Under the pieces are notes generated by a model. That model was not told the origin of the DNA. It saw nothing but the letters and a program-made list of their open reading frames with translations, and did not search any database. Shown here piece after piece: positions 26,773 to 38,420 of a DNA stretch of 64,000 nt (position 1 is the first letter of the stretch; each line of letters begins with the position of its first letter). The DNA comes from Karstenula rhodostoma CBS 690.94 (Eukaryota > Ascomycota > Dothideomycetes > Pleosporales > Didymosphaeriaceae), in NCBI GenBank assembly GCA_010093485.1, contig MU001497.1:1551031-1615030 (forward strand), in the 5' to 3' direction. The translations under genes and the position numbers were made by a program.

Positions 26773-29700
26773 TCATTTCTTCTTCGCTTTGCTCGCAGCA
26801 GCTTTGGCTTTTCCTTTGCCCTTCGGCTTGACTTCTTCTTCGCTCTCCACATCGTCATCATCCTCCGCAGCGCGTTTTTTGCCCCGAGGCTTGGCTGCTG
26901 TGGTCTTCTTTGCAGCCTTTTTCTTGGGCTGTTTGACATACTTGTCTTTAGAAATGTCGACATCCTCGTCTTCTTCCTTGATCTCATTCACTACTTCCTC
27001 CTCGTCAGATTCTTCGATCGCTTCCTCAAGATCGGGTTTCTCCTTGGCCGCTTTCTTGGGTGCGACGACGTTCGAGGCTTTCATGAAAGGGAGTGGATGG
27101 GACTGCTGGTTATACCTGTGCGTCTTGTCAGTCACCTTTAACAGCTATCTGTAGAAGTATGCTTACAGTCTAGTAAAGGACGCTTTGTCTTGCGAAGCGA
27201 TCTTGACCTTCTCTTGTACCATGGGTCCCACACCCAGCTCCATAATTGCATCCCAGTCGTCCTTTGTCAGGAAGTAGCTGTCCATGAGTTCGATGATCTC
27301 CGGGACAGCCTCTTTCCCTCCCTCTTCTAGACGCTTGACAAGCTGCTGCCAGAGGATGGGAACATATTGTTGTCGGACCTCATGCCGATCACCAGACGAA
27401 CGCAAACGCATATGAGCCTGTATTTCCTTGACCTGGCGCGTGAGCTTTCCTTGAGAGCTATTCTTGCCAAGCCAATTTGTGAAACGAGTGCTATGACCAG
27501 CTGTGCTTCCAGCGACGAAACTGGCCGGCCGCACGAAACTGAATATCGCATGTGTCGGCATTAGACTCCAGTGCTGCTGCGAACCGTGGATCATGCGATC
27601 GACGAGGTCTCCGTCGCTGATGCTATCAGCGGCATCGGAAGCTAGTTCCAGTAACTTCAACTTCTTTTCCGGTCCATCGTACTGCAATGCTTGCATGGGG
27701 TTGGTACCGAGATAGTTCTCCTGCAGCATGAGAGGACTGAACTCGTGGTCGTTAAAGTAGAGTTCGATCTTATCGTTTAGAGTGGCTTTGCTGCTGGCAG
27801 CGAACATGCCACCGCCGAGGATCTTCTGCGTGATATCCCATGGCTTCAAGACAACGTGTTTTTGCCAAGATTTGGACATTGACTTGCCTTTGTCGAAGTC
27901 CATAGCTTCTTGATCGAGTTTGGCTGTGGATATCATGTTCACCACTTGTCGGATATCAGCATTGCTACCCTCGATCAGCGCGTTGATGACCGGCGCAGGC
28001 ATTTTCAACCCTTCACGGAAAGCAATTGTCATGATACGAGACCGGATCTGGTCCACGGTCGGTCGTCGAAACGGCAGATCGAAGGTCACATAGTCGAACG
28101 GCTTCATCTTGGGCAGCCGCCTGTCGTTACAGATCAAGATCATAGGAACCTCCGTCTTCTTGCATACAGCAGCCAAGGCGCCCACGCCACCGCGGTCGCC
28201 GGCAGACATACCATCGACTTCGTCCATGATGAGGACCATCTTCTTCTTCCCAGCCTCTACCTTCTTGCCGTCGCCTGCGAAGTAGCCGTTGAGGGAGTTC
28301 GTGCTCAGAACGCCCCTCAAGCCCTGCTCCACAAGTTTCTTGCTGCGCGTATCACTGGCGTTGCTTTCTACGATGTCGTATCCTTCCATTTTGGCGACCA
28401 GATGCGCGGCTGTGGTTTTGCCGATGCCTGGGGGACCATGGAGTATGACTGCACGGAAAGAGCCACTACCATCGGGTCCAGCTAGCTTGAAGTTGGTCTT
28501 CAGACTTTTGGGGAATCTTTGCAGCCATCGCTGCAGCCTCTCCACTGTAGCTTTGTTGCCGCAAATTTGGTTCAGTGAAGATGGTGCATATTTGGTCGTC
28601 CAGAGTCGCGAGTCAACTGCTGGCTCTGAGCTATCAGCAGAGACAGAGGCAGAGGCGGATAAGACCTTGCCGTTCTTGGCGGTTTCTGTTTTCTTCAAAG
28701 CTTTCAGCCTGGCCTGCTCCTCTTTCTCCATTTCTGCGGCTTGCGCCTCGATCTTCTCTTCCTCTTTACGTTGCTTCTCCTTGTGCGCTGCCTGAGCTTT
28801 CGAATCACCCTGATTGCCAGCTGCCGTAAGCTTTTCTATGAGTGCTGTGAGGCCATCCTCATCAATGGTCTTGATGTTCAAGTCTTTTATCTTCCTTAAT
28901 TTGCTTGGGCCAGCATCTTGTCCGAGAACGATGTAATTTGTGTTTTTGCTGGGCTGCCCGGTAACCTTGCCGCCGTGCCGCTTGACGAGCTCTTGAGCCT
29001 CCGTTCGACCCCACCGCTGCAGAACGCCCGTGAACACGAAGGTCAGTCCGGCGAGACAAGTCTCGCTCCCCGAGGGCATTGACCCTGAATCACCGCCCAC
29101 TGGTGCGGCATCTGCATTCCCACCGCCGGCCTTTTGTCTCCAGTCGAACTTCGCAGCTTCATCCTTCGGGGGAGGGGTTGGTGGGCGCACCAGGGGTATG
29201 CTGTCGTAGATGGCTTGTATGTCCTTGCTCTCGACCGCCTCTTCTTTCTTGGCTTTCTTTTTCGCAGGTGCCTTGGCTGGTGCATCTTTCTTCGGACGGC
29301 CGCGTTTTGACTTGGGCTCCTCGTCCTCGTCCTCTTCATCATCGTCCTCGTCTTCGAGTTCGGGAGTCTTCCGTTTCTTGCTCGCGGTCGAGGTTTTCTT
29401 GGGCTTGCTTTTAGTCGCTCGCTCGTCCACATCTGGTTCGACGAAGTCGTCCTCTGCATCCACGTCTTTCATGTCGATGTCCTCGTCCTCTGGGTCAAAA
29501 TCGTCCTCATCCTTGACTGTCTTTTGCTTCTTCGCAGGCCTCTTGGGCGTTCCCCTATGTGGAAGAGGAACAGGTTGATCGTCGTCATCGCTGGCTACCG
29601 CTTCCACGTAGTCATCCTTCTTGCCTCGGGGCTTGAAGTCCTCTCCGAATATGTCGTCCGCGTCGTCGAGATCGTCGTCCGGAAACTCATCTTCGTCGTC

Positions 29701-30279
29701 CTTTGCGGCATACGAGGTGACCTGCTTCTTCGGCCTCCCTGGGCCTCGCTTGTTTGTCGCCGATGTCGAGTTCTTGGACGCCTTTCCGTTCGCCTTCACC
29801 GGAATTGGCTTTGGCGTAGACTCGGCGGGCTTCTTCTTGACAGGCTCCGAGCGCTTGGGTTTGTTCTTGCTGGCAAAGAACTCGGACGTGGTCGTCTCTT
29901 GGAGCTCGGGGGACGGCTCCTTGTTGGCTTTCTTGGGCGGAGGCTTCTTCGGGGTGGCCTTTTTGGGTCTGCACAAGGTCAACTGCGCCATCCGCAGAGA
30001 TTTGCGGCGAGTCTCACGCTGGCTCGTCTACATCATCATCGTCGTCGGAATCGTCTATGACCACACGGCTTGCACGGCCGGGCTTCTTGGGCGCTGCCTT
30101 CTTTGGCGCAGGCTTCTGCGGTCCTATGTCAGTCCGCCGAGCTTCCAGTTGCACTCAAGCCGGGCAACTGCAACCGATTGCAGTGCTCTTTGACGCACCT
30201 CGTCTTTCTTCTGCGAAGCCTGGCTGCCCTGGCTCGCCTTTGCTCCGCCGCCAAAGAAACTGCGGATATCCGCCGGCAT
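26773..30279 (-). CDS. rfc1: Replication factor C large subunit RFC1
   Basis: 1107 residues; exons (reverse) 30279-30199, 30115-30018, 29968-27167, 27115-26773, with phases matching. The N-terminus is MPADIRSFFGGG, a PIP-box-like start seen in RFC1. A long Lys/Pro/Asp-rich disordered region follows, then a BRCT domain at about 360-440 (LAGLTFVFTGVLQRWGRTEA) and the AAA+ clamp-loader core with Walker A GPPGIGKTT near residue 567 and DEVDG near 644. The RFC1 C-terminal domain precedes a final exon that is acidic then lysine-rich, likely nuclear-localising. Family role: loads PCNA onto primed DNA with RFC2-5. Shares a 361-base divergent promoter with mitochondrial L16. Confidence 0.95.
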
Positions 30280-30640
30280 CTTTCCTGGTGTGTAGCCAAT
30301 CCGGCAATTGCAATACGGACGACGTATGGGCGGCGTGGGTGTTGTGTGCGCGGGCGGAGGGGAGGTGAAGATGAAATGGGACAGAGACTCGGGGCGCCCA
30401 AAACGCGTCAATGACGGGCCAGGCAGTCGCGCGCCATCACGCTTCACGCGGCGGCCCTTTCCCGCTTGGGCGTTGCCAGCCGCGCCACGCACCAGCCACA
30501 GCCGAAGTTCGAAGTCAACCGTGATGCTTGGCCGCACCTGCGTCCTCACTGTTGCCGTCCATCATGCCGCCGCCCAGAATAGCCGCCATGAGCCTGGCCG
30601 CTCAATTGGGCCAGATGACCCTGTCGGCCTCTCGCCCACG
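30280..30640. promoter_or_regulatory. Divergent promoter RFC1 / mitochondrial L16
   Basis: 361 bases between two divergent starts, GC-rich. A second ATG at 30564 in another frame precedes the L16 start and could be an upstream ORF or an alternative first exon. No clear TATA element. Confidence 0.45.
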
Positions 30641-31380
30641 ATGTACGGGCTGCCCTCGCGCCTTCTCCGCGGCTCCAACGTGCTAATCTGCGCAGTGCTC
30701 CCGACCGTCGCATCCACCAACCTGCGCATCCCCTCCGCCCGCGCCTTCTCCTCCACGCCGCACCGCCTCAACTGGCTTGCCCCCAAAGCCGGCGAATCCC
30801 GCAAGTCGCGGAAAGGCCGATGTCATGTTGCCACGGGCGGTAGCATGCGCGGCACCACCGTCGTATGGGGCGACTACGGCCTGCGCATGCGCGACCACGA
30901 CCGCCGCATTTCCTCGAAGCAGCTCCACATTGCCGAAGAGACCATCAAGAAGCGCCTGCGTGGTATGAAGTTCCGCCTCTACGAACGCGTCTCTGCCAAC
31001 ATCGGTGTCTACACGAGCGGCAACGAAGTCAGAATGGGAAAGGGAAAGGGAAGCTTTGATCACTGGGCCACGCGATTGTCCGTCAGCAAGGTCGTCTTCG
31101 AGATCAAGGGAGACTTGCACGAACAGGTCGTGAAGGATGCCTTCCGTTTGGCTGGGAACAAGTTGCCGGGTGAGGCGCCTCTTGCTCTGTTCCAGTACCG
31201 TTGTTAACCCTCATAGGTCTGTGGGAGTTTGTTAAGAAGGGTGATGCACCCAAGATGGGCATCACAAAGGTGGGTGTTAACGGTGTCACGGCCGAGGACC
31301 TTAAGAGACCCAGAAGGAAGCTCCCTCTTGAGCCCCTCGAGGAAGTGGCTGCCCGCCTACCCTCGGCTTCGTCCTCATAG
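30641..31380 (+). CDS. mrpl16: Mitochondrial large ribosomal subunit protein uL16m
   Basis: 230 residues from exons 30641-31169 and 31217-31380; the intron splits a Gly codon. Start at 30641 gives an Arg-rich presequence (MYGLPSRLLRGSN) and then ARAFSSTPHRLNWLAPK, the usual lead into fungal mitoribosomal L16. The core shows RKSRKGRCHVATGGS, GDYGLRMRDHDRRISSKQL and the L16 signature region GKGKGSFDHWATRL. An upstream ATG at 30564 in another frame and the open frame further upstream make the exact start uncertain. Family role: part of the mitoribosome large subunit near the peptidyl transferase centre and tRNA-binding sites. The second exon is short and easily missed. Confidence 0.93.
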
Positions 31381-33004
31381 ATTTGTATGTATACTGTATC
31401 ATGAATTGTACACCATTTCGTCCAGCTGTATGCTACGCTCGCTTGTACCAAGACTATCTCTGGTAAGGGGGTGGTCTTCGTCTTAATTGTTGTACGGTTT
31501 CTTAAAGCTTCCGTCAGTGACAGCACTACAGAAAGAAAAGGGTGTACTATATACACATGACAAACAAAGGCAGCTGCGAAACCTCTAACCGCTTCGCCGT
31601 CCTATAAACCCTTCATGGAGTAGGTACTGAGGCGTGCGATTCTGCCCTTAAATCTAAAGAAACGGGCCATTACGCCTGCGAAGACGCAGATGGAATGCTA
31701 GTCCTTGCAATGACCAAATGAAGGAGCATCTCGGGATGACCTAAGCCGTTGATCGCCGCTGAGCGAGACTGGAGTTTTCCGGAGGCGGAGTGGGTACATC
31801 GGAGATCACCGTTCCTTCCTCCTGATGAATTGATGTGCTCGCTAGGCCGCAGAGCTACGGACGAGAAGGACATTCATCATTTCTGTTGACGTGGATCTTG
31901 CCCTAGAACCCAGAAGTCACCTGGGCAGCAGTCCCTCGGTTGCGGAGGACATCTGAGCCTATACGTCCTCCATGCATCACGAGGCTGCGCAAATATTTAC
32001 TCACTCATGTAAGCAGGCAACGCCGCAGAGCCTCAATACATGGAGTCCGTCGGCCTTTTGCTCGTCTATCCCAAAGTCGCCTAGTGCGTTCTAGAAAGGT
32101 AAACCCTCGTCAGCGTCGCGTGGTAGTCCTGCACCCATGCAAGCATCCGCAAGGACGATGTAGTGCGCGCTGATGTCCTTTGGCGTCGATTGTTCTAGGC
32201 CGGACATTGGGCGGTGGGCAGTACTGATGGAGACGTCGGAGCGATCGCTTCGGTGATGTACACGTTGACGGGCTGTGCTCGTAAGGGATCCCCAAGGCGC
32301 GGTCGCGCACCCGAAAATCATGTCCAGTGATTGGCGAAACCCCTTGGATCTGTGGTATATTCCCTAGGGCACGAGCAGCTCAGGGTTATTTCGGGATGAG
32401 GATGTGCATTGTGGTCCTCGTGAGGCGGCGTGTGGATCGCATCACATCGATCGCACACGATGAAAGCGAACACACGGGACGATGTTCTGGAAGGCAATAC
32501 CTCCTCACCTTTTCGTGAGCGTGGCGCTCATGTGTGCACCCGAAGTCCTTTCGCTAATGTCACGCAGATGCTGAATGCCATCATCACACGGCCTGCCTAT
32601 GCTATTCCAGCAAGGTGCCGGACGTTGGAACAGTGGTCCTCTCACGGGCCTTCGCCCTCCAAACGATTCACCAATCATACAGCTTGAAACAAACGTCTGC
32701 TCTGAAACACCTTCCGTATCCTAGTCTTCGGACTGGTGGTACAAGGATAGCGTGGGATCGCAGCCCCCAATGTGGTGGATGGCAGGGGTGTCGCCACGCA
32801 GCGGCGGATGGCGCTAGAGAACTCAGCACCTGCAAGTCCGAAGGGTAGAGAGGTAGTCAGGTACCAGGCACGACGAAATCCGAGCTATATGATTATGTGC
32901 CCGCCTGGTCTGCCTCCGAGTTCCTACTGTTTGGTCGTCAGGTTGCGCGTCAATCGAGGTGAATGGTATCATGTCGCGATAAAGAGAGCTCTGGGATATT
33001 GAAG
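31381..33004. other. Long intergenic stretch, no gene seen
   Basis: About 1.6 kb upstream of the MFS transporter. Short frames on both strands (for example 31940-32173, 32430-32687, 32772-33002) share no domain, signal peptide or splice structure. Either a long promoter or a decayed gene; nothing recognisable remains. Confidence 0.45.
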
Positions 33005-35552
33005 ATGAATCCTGAATCAGCACCGCCATTACCCCCGCCCAAGGATGAAAATGTTGAACAAGAGCACACCATCGCCTTTCCTGAGATTGCCCATCACGCA
33101 GTCTCCAGACCAGAGCACAAAGTCCCATCAACACCACAATCGAAAGCATCGGCTCCCTCGCCAGGCCCATCACCACCACTGAGATCTGTTACCTACTCTG
33201 CATTCCCACAATCGCGAACTGGCAGCCCCGCTCCTGGATCGTCGAGGCGTGGGACGCCAACACCCGAGCCAACCGGAGCTGCGCAGTTCATAGCGAATCT
33301 CTCCCAAAAGCAAAGAGCGCACCTGCAGTTCGCGGTCCCAAAAGCAGAGTCCGACCGCCTCTCGCACTTCCTGGAAGAGCCCCCTCGCAAGACCCCAGTA
33401 CCCGACCGCTTCACTTTCGAAGCTCTCGACTCCGAGGCACGGAGTGGAAGAGAGCTTAATTCAAAGGTTCGCCGAGGCGACACGAAGAGAGGCTTGTACA
33501 GCTACAAGAGCAGCAAAAGTAATGGAAGTAAACGTAGTACGAGCAGCAAGGGCAGTAGGAGTTTATCGAGGAGCCGGCATGAGCGCGACGAAAGCAGGAG
33601 TGCTGGGAGGAGAACGCCAGGGACGCCGAGTACCAGTCGAGGCGTGAGCTTTGAGAGCATGCCAAAGAGCAGACCCCAACTGAAGAAGGAGGTTCGACAT
33701 TTCAAGGGAGTTGCGCTGGAGGTTGACTGGCGATTCTATGCTACGGGCATTTGCTTGGCCCTGGTCAACCTCGTCATGGCTTGGGATGCAACTGCGATTT
33801 CGATTGCTTTGCCGGTACGTCCATGTGGAACTAAACCTGGGGACTTTGCTAAATTCCCGCTAGACGATTGCAGTCGTACTCCATGGATCGTCTGTGAACA
33901 CGTTCTGGTTGGGTATTTCCTTCCTGGTAGCGGCTACAGCCGTTATACCGATGTTCTCGGCGTTTGCTGAGATATTCGGTCGCAAAGCGATGCTACTGAC
34001 GGGACTGACGCTCTTCATTGTTGGGTCGCTTGTAACGGCCATCGCTGGGGATATGGGTACAGCATTGTTCGGACGTTCTGTACAGGGTGTTGGCGCAGGT
34101 GGCGTGTTCGTACTCTCGGATCTCATCATCACGGATCTCGTGTCTCCCTTGGACAAGCGGCGATGGTCAGCTGTCCTCGGATTGGTGTAAGTGTGGCCTT
34201 GTCTCTGCGTAATTTGACTGACATCCTCACAGCTGGGCTGTTGGCGCGTTGACAGGTCCTGCGGTTGGCGAAGCTCTCGCCGAACAATCGCAATGGCGCT
34301 GGATCTTCTGGCTCAATCTCCCGTTTTGCATCAGCTCGCTTTTGATCCTCGCGTTCTTCGCACAACTAAAATCCACCCAGTATGGTTCGAAGCTTTACGA
34401 GCTGAAGCAGATCGATTGGGTGGGGTTTGTACTCATGACAGGTTCGCTTGTCGCCTTGCTCGTGGGCATTAGCTGGGTAAGTGTGCTCTCGACTATATCC
34501 CATTGGGCGACGTGCTCCGACGTTGTTCGTTGCGCAGAGTGAAGCGAGGCTGCTTAGATCCGATGAATGTCAGCTAACAGCAGAACAGGGAGGCACTACG
34601 TACGCATGGTCTAGCCCGCGCACACTCATACCCATCCAGTTCGGCCTGATCGGGATCGTCTTGTACTGCGTCTGGTCCTGGTTCGCACCATTCCAGTCCA
34701 TGATCTCCATTGATGGCTTCATGGATCGCACGAGCCTCGGGATGTACGTCGGCACGACGGTACAAGGGTGCATCATCGGTGCCTACGTATTCTTCATGGT
34801 AAGTTGCAATGGCCCCAACAATACTACAACAACATATGCTGACATCAATACAGCCTCTCTACTTCGGTGTCGCCGATGCCGGCACCAAGGACGTGCCTGC
34901 GGGAGTACGCTGGTTCCCCTGGACCATCCCGCTCGCCATCATCATCCTCGTGACCTTCCTCGTCATCAGCAAATGGAACGCCTGGATCTACGCCATTTGG
35001 CTGGGCTGGCTTCTCGTCCTGTTCGGCGTGGCCATGACCACCTTCTACACGCGCACCTCAGCAGACGGAAAGTGGGTAACCATAGCCATCGTGTCCGGCA
35101 CCGGAATCGGCATCTTGTTTCCGAGTCTCCACACTGCTTCCGAGCTGATCGCCAGTCGAGAGCAAGACGACGAGCGGCAACGGCGCGCGGTTACGAATTC
35201 TTCCTACTTCCACTATCTCGGGAAGGCCTTTGGTGTCAGTCTGTCGACTTGCGTCTTCCAGAATAGACTGCTGCACCAGCTGGATGCCAGCGAGATCTAT
35301 CACAACTTCGCAAAGGAGTACGCGGTCCAATCCGTCTCCCTACTCGTCCGCATCCGAGCCACACCTGGTGGACCGGGCTCTGCGAAGGTTCAGATCGCGG
35401 ACATGTACGTCCAGTCGTTGAAGAGCGTGTGGATTCTGATGGCGGTGCTGGCAGGTGCCGCGTTGCTAGCCAGTTGCTTCATGATGCCCAAGATCCCGAA
35501 GGAGGAGAAAGAAGCCGAGATGAAGAACTTGGACACGAGTCACATGGTGTAA
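33005..35552 (+). CDS. MFS multidrug-type transporter with long disordered N-terminus
   Basis: 761 residues; exons 33005-33814, 33864-34186, 34233-34476, 34589-34798, 34854-35552, all phases consistent. The first about 240 residues are a Ser/Pro/Arg-rich cytosolic tail with many SK and RS clusters, likely a phosphorylation platform. Membrane part begins near WRFYATGICLALVNLVMAWDATAISIALP and has MFS landmarks: AFAEIFGRKAMLL (A-motif region), GRSVQGVGAGGV (B-like), and WAVGALTGPAVGEALAEQSQWRWIFWLNLP (the motif-C-like region of drug:H+ antiporters). The length and pattern fit 14-TM DHA2-type transporters. Substrate cannot be predicted. No biosynthetic cluster partners are visible beside it. Confidence 0.86.
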
Positions 35553-36581
35553 TCAAACGACTTAATCACGATATCATTTGGAGGCTTGCATGTTGTTGGC
35601 GTTTCGTATTTTGGCGGAGGTGTTCGGAAGCATTTACTGGCGCGTCGGATATACCCTTCCTTTATTATACCGTTTTTGTGGAGGTGTAGCACGCCACTTG
35701 TACATAGTACTGCTAGATAACGGCTTTTGTTCGAAAATAGACATCAATTTACCAAAACCGAGATTTGCAAAAAGGAACGTGTGGGGATTTTCGCCTAGAT
35801 TGGTGCTCTTCGGGGAAGCCGAGCCGTTTCGGACTCTGCGGGGAGTGACTGACTGGGGTGAGCATTGGGGCTGAAACACCGGCACGTGGGTTGTTCTCTC
35901 GTGGAACCCACGTCAACGCAAACAGTCCAAAAGTTTGTTCCAGACCCATCAGCGTCTAGAGAAGTGAAGTTTCACTGGTCGATTCTGCCGTCTGCAAGAG
36001 CTTGTAGCCCGACTTCGCGACAAGGAAGAGTTGGAAGGCAAAACCGGCAACTCCTACAGCCAAACCTTGTGACTGTAATCAGTAATTGTTTGGGGGAGAT
36101 GTTAGAATACCTGCTGGCCGGATCCATAGCTGAGAAGCGAACGCCGTTCTTTGTCTTGTCGGAAATGTTCGTGATATCGCTCGCTTTGAGGTCGACAGAC
36201 TTCTCTATCCCGAAGTCCCCCAGAGTTCCACTGGATTGATCTTTTCAATTGCATATCATCGAGATAACAACAAGAAGAGGAGCCCAAAGGCTGAGCTCTC
36301 GTATTAAACCAAGCTAGTCGGATTTGTGTTAGCACCAGGAATGACACGTAAGCGGTCTGGCGTGTGGCGGAGGGCGCCCATGTTAGGGGTCTACTACCAA
36401 GTATCGTACCTATCAACTCTGGAGGGAGGTAATAACAAAAAAGATAGAGTTTCCGTGAGGAGTACAAAAATGATCACAAAACGGTGTATCCCCTATAGCT
36501 GACAGCTCAAAAATAAAGTACGTATCAAATGGGAAACAAAATCACCCAGATCCTGCCAGCGAAACAGCGTCCTCCCGAAGC
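35553..36581. other. Intergenic between convergent genes
   Basis: About 1 kb between the MFS stop (+) and the secreted glycosidase-like gene stop (-). A CACGTG occurs at 35883-35888. No gene seen. Confidence 0.4.
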
Positions 36582-38420
36582 CTAACCTAGCGCAGTGAGC
36601 TTGACGAAATTAGTGACTTTTCTGGGATCTTCTGTCCCGCTACCGGCCTGTGTAGATTCATCTGCTGATTTCCCTTTAGCTATCTCCCGAAAATGTTTGT
36701 TTGCAGGTTTCCAGGCCAGGTAGAGACTGCCTCCGCCATCCAAGTTGAGAATTTTCTTCGCTTTTTTGACTCCGTGAAAGACTTCCAAAAATTCTTCGAC
36801 AATCTCTCTCATCTTGTTGAGATCGACACCATGATTTCTGGTCGTGGCAGTGTATGCGAAGATGTACTTATCGCCGTTCTGCAGTTCGGCGATGACAAGG
36901 CGTTCGTTAGGCTCACTTGCGTGTGCGAGGCTACCAGCCTTCAATGCATATGTGCTCGGGTCCTTCTTGGTGGCAGGATCTTCGAAGAACTTAAATATGT
37001 CGAGAGAAAATTCCAAGGGGTGGTGCCGATCGAGCCGCGGACCGCTTGCTAGATAGTTGTTCGGGTCAACATCTTTATTCAGGTAGTCGTAGTATCCCTG
37101 ATAGTCAATGGGGATGTCATAATGGTTGGTCGTGGAGCTTGTCTTCCCTATTGACCAGCGATCGTAATGTTCTCCCTCCTTCTTTCTCCTAACGAAGAAG
37201 CCCCCGTTACAGAGAACGTAGTTTCCCTCGTCGTGTAAATACTCGTTGGGAAGAGAACCACCATTCTGCTTACCCTTGACGGTTATCTGTGCTTTCTTCA
37301 CTCTGATCACATCGAGTATACCACCATCAGTCATTCTTTCCAAGATGTCTCTAGCTGCAATCTTACGATTTCGGTGCTCTTCTAGCCTTTTGAGACCGTT
37401 TGACCAGCCAGTCTTTCTCTCAAACGTCCAATGCATGAAAACATCTCTGTGTAAATGTTCCGCACGGTACCATAGTCTTACACTAGGCTCACACTCAGCA
37501 TCAGCTTGCTTGTCGCCTTTTCTGCGAGGGCTAGAAGAACCAGGTGAGACTGGTGAGGTGGGAGAACGGGCTCGGTGAAAAAGCTTGCCGTAAAGCAGTT
37601 GAGGGGAAATGCTCTCGACGACATCTCGAACCGTTTTCTTGCCCTTTCCAGGGGCCCCGGTTTTGCCTGCTGGCTTCGCTGCTGGACAACTCTTCGGCTT
37701 GGTGGTCTTTGGCTTGGTGGTCTTTGGTTTAGTCTTGTGTGTTGCTTTCGGTCTAGTCCTGTGCGTGATCTTTGGCTTGGTCTTCGATCTTGATCTTCCC
37801 CTTGCCTTCCCAGTCCGAAATCTTCCCCCTCTTGCACGTCGTTGTACCTGCATGTTCGAGTGATCATCATCTGGTACATCGTAAATGTCTCTGACTCCTT
37901 CATTCTCATCGTCCCCGTCTTGAAAAGCTCGTTCCTCTAAATCACTGTCCTCATACGACCAGATTTCATTGCTTGCAGCCGACCCGGGTCCGGTTTCGAA
38001 GTGGGTGGCTATGTCTCTAGAGTTTGTTCCATCATCTTCATCTGACTCTTCCTCTTGGCCATTGCTGTCACTCGTTGTGAAGATAGAGTACAAAGCTTCT
38101 GGAGTTTCCGAAGCACCTCCCTGGACGCCTTCAGTAGTAAAGCATTTGTCGACGATAATTCGAAATCCCGTGATACAACTTTCCGGCGCAGGCAAAACAG
38201 TTCCGAGTGGAGTGTGAGTGAGAACAATTGGTCCGCAGTGCTCTAGAGTTTGATTTCTATGCCCATGATCAGCACAAACGTGCTTGAAGCAGAGTTCTGT
38301 CGCTTCTTCCAATAAATCTATACTGGAGTGATGTTTCGTATCACAAATGACATTACCAAGTGCTGCGTGAGCCCTCAGACTCAGTGCAGCCCCAACAGTC
38401 AAGAGCAAGCTTATTCGCAT
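36582..38420 (-). CDS. Secreted protein with C-terminal phosphodiester-glycosidase (NAGPA/DUF2233-like) domain
   Basis: 612 residues in one exon. Signal peptide 1-19 (MRISLLLTVGAALSLRAHA). Residues 20-100 form a small Cys module (six Cys). An acidic stretch (about 105-190) is followed by a basic linker of KTKP/TTKPK repeats (about 205-260). From about 320 on, the sequence shows the landmarks of the NAGPA/DUF2233 family: CNGGFF at 404, LASGPRL near 457, an Arg in PNERLVIAEL, GVDLNKMREIVEEF, and NLDGGGS at 559. Known members cleave N-acetylglucosamine-1-phosphodiesters (mammalian uncovering enzyme) or act in bacterial exopolysaccharide/teichoic-acid-related metabolism. Here the substrate is unknown; a secreted form could act on phosphodiester-linked cell-wall glycans. 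The assignment rests on motif order read by eye. Confidence 0.75.
   Translation of the reverse strand: MRISLLLTVGAALSLRAHAALGNVICDTKHHSSIDLLEEATELCFKHVCADHGHRNQTLEHCGPIVLTHTPLGTVLPAPESCITGFRIIVDKCFTTEGVQGGASETPEALYSIFTTSDSNGQEEESDEDDGTNSRDIATHFETGPGSAASNEIWSYEDSDLEERAFQDGDDENEGVRDIYDVPDDDHSNMQVQRRARGGRFRTGKARGRSRSKTKPKITHRTRPKATHKTKPKTTKPKTTKPKSCPAAKPAGKTGAPGKGKKTVRDVVESISPQLLYGKLFHRARSPTSPVSPGSSSPRRKGDKQADAECEPSVRLWYRAEHLHRDVFMHWTFERKTGWSNGLKRLEEHRNRKIAARDILERMTDGGILDVIRVKKAQITVKGKQNGGSLPNEYLHDEGNYVLCNGGFFVRRKKEGEHYDRWSIGKTSSTTNHYDIPIDYQGYYDYLNKDVDPNNYLASGPRLDRHHPLEFSLDIFKFFEDPATKKDPSTYALKAGSLAHASEPNERLVIAELQNGDKYIFAYTATTRNHGVDLNKMREIVEEFLEVFHGVKKAKKILNLDGGGSLYLAWKPANKHFREIAKGKSADESTQAGSGTEDPRKVTNFVKLTALG
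37669..37794 (-). repeat. KTKP/TTKPK-coding short repeats
   Basis: Degenerate repeats inside the basic linker of the secreted glycosidase-like protein, giving Lys/Thr/Pro units. Direct copies of a CTTGGTGGTCTTTGG-type unit are visible on the + strand at about 37699-37730. Confidence 0.6.

Noticed and set aside
31940..33002. Several short frames in the long gap before the MFS gene
   Set aside because: No domain, signal peptide or consistent splicing; composition unlike coding exons nearby.
36582..38420. N-terminal Cys module as a killer-toxin or Hce2-type effector domain
   Set aside because: Cys spacing and surrounding residues did not convincingly match; left as an unnamed module.
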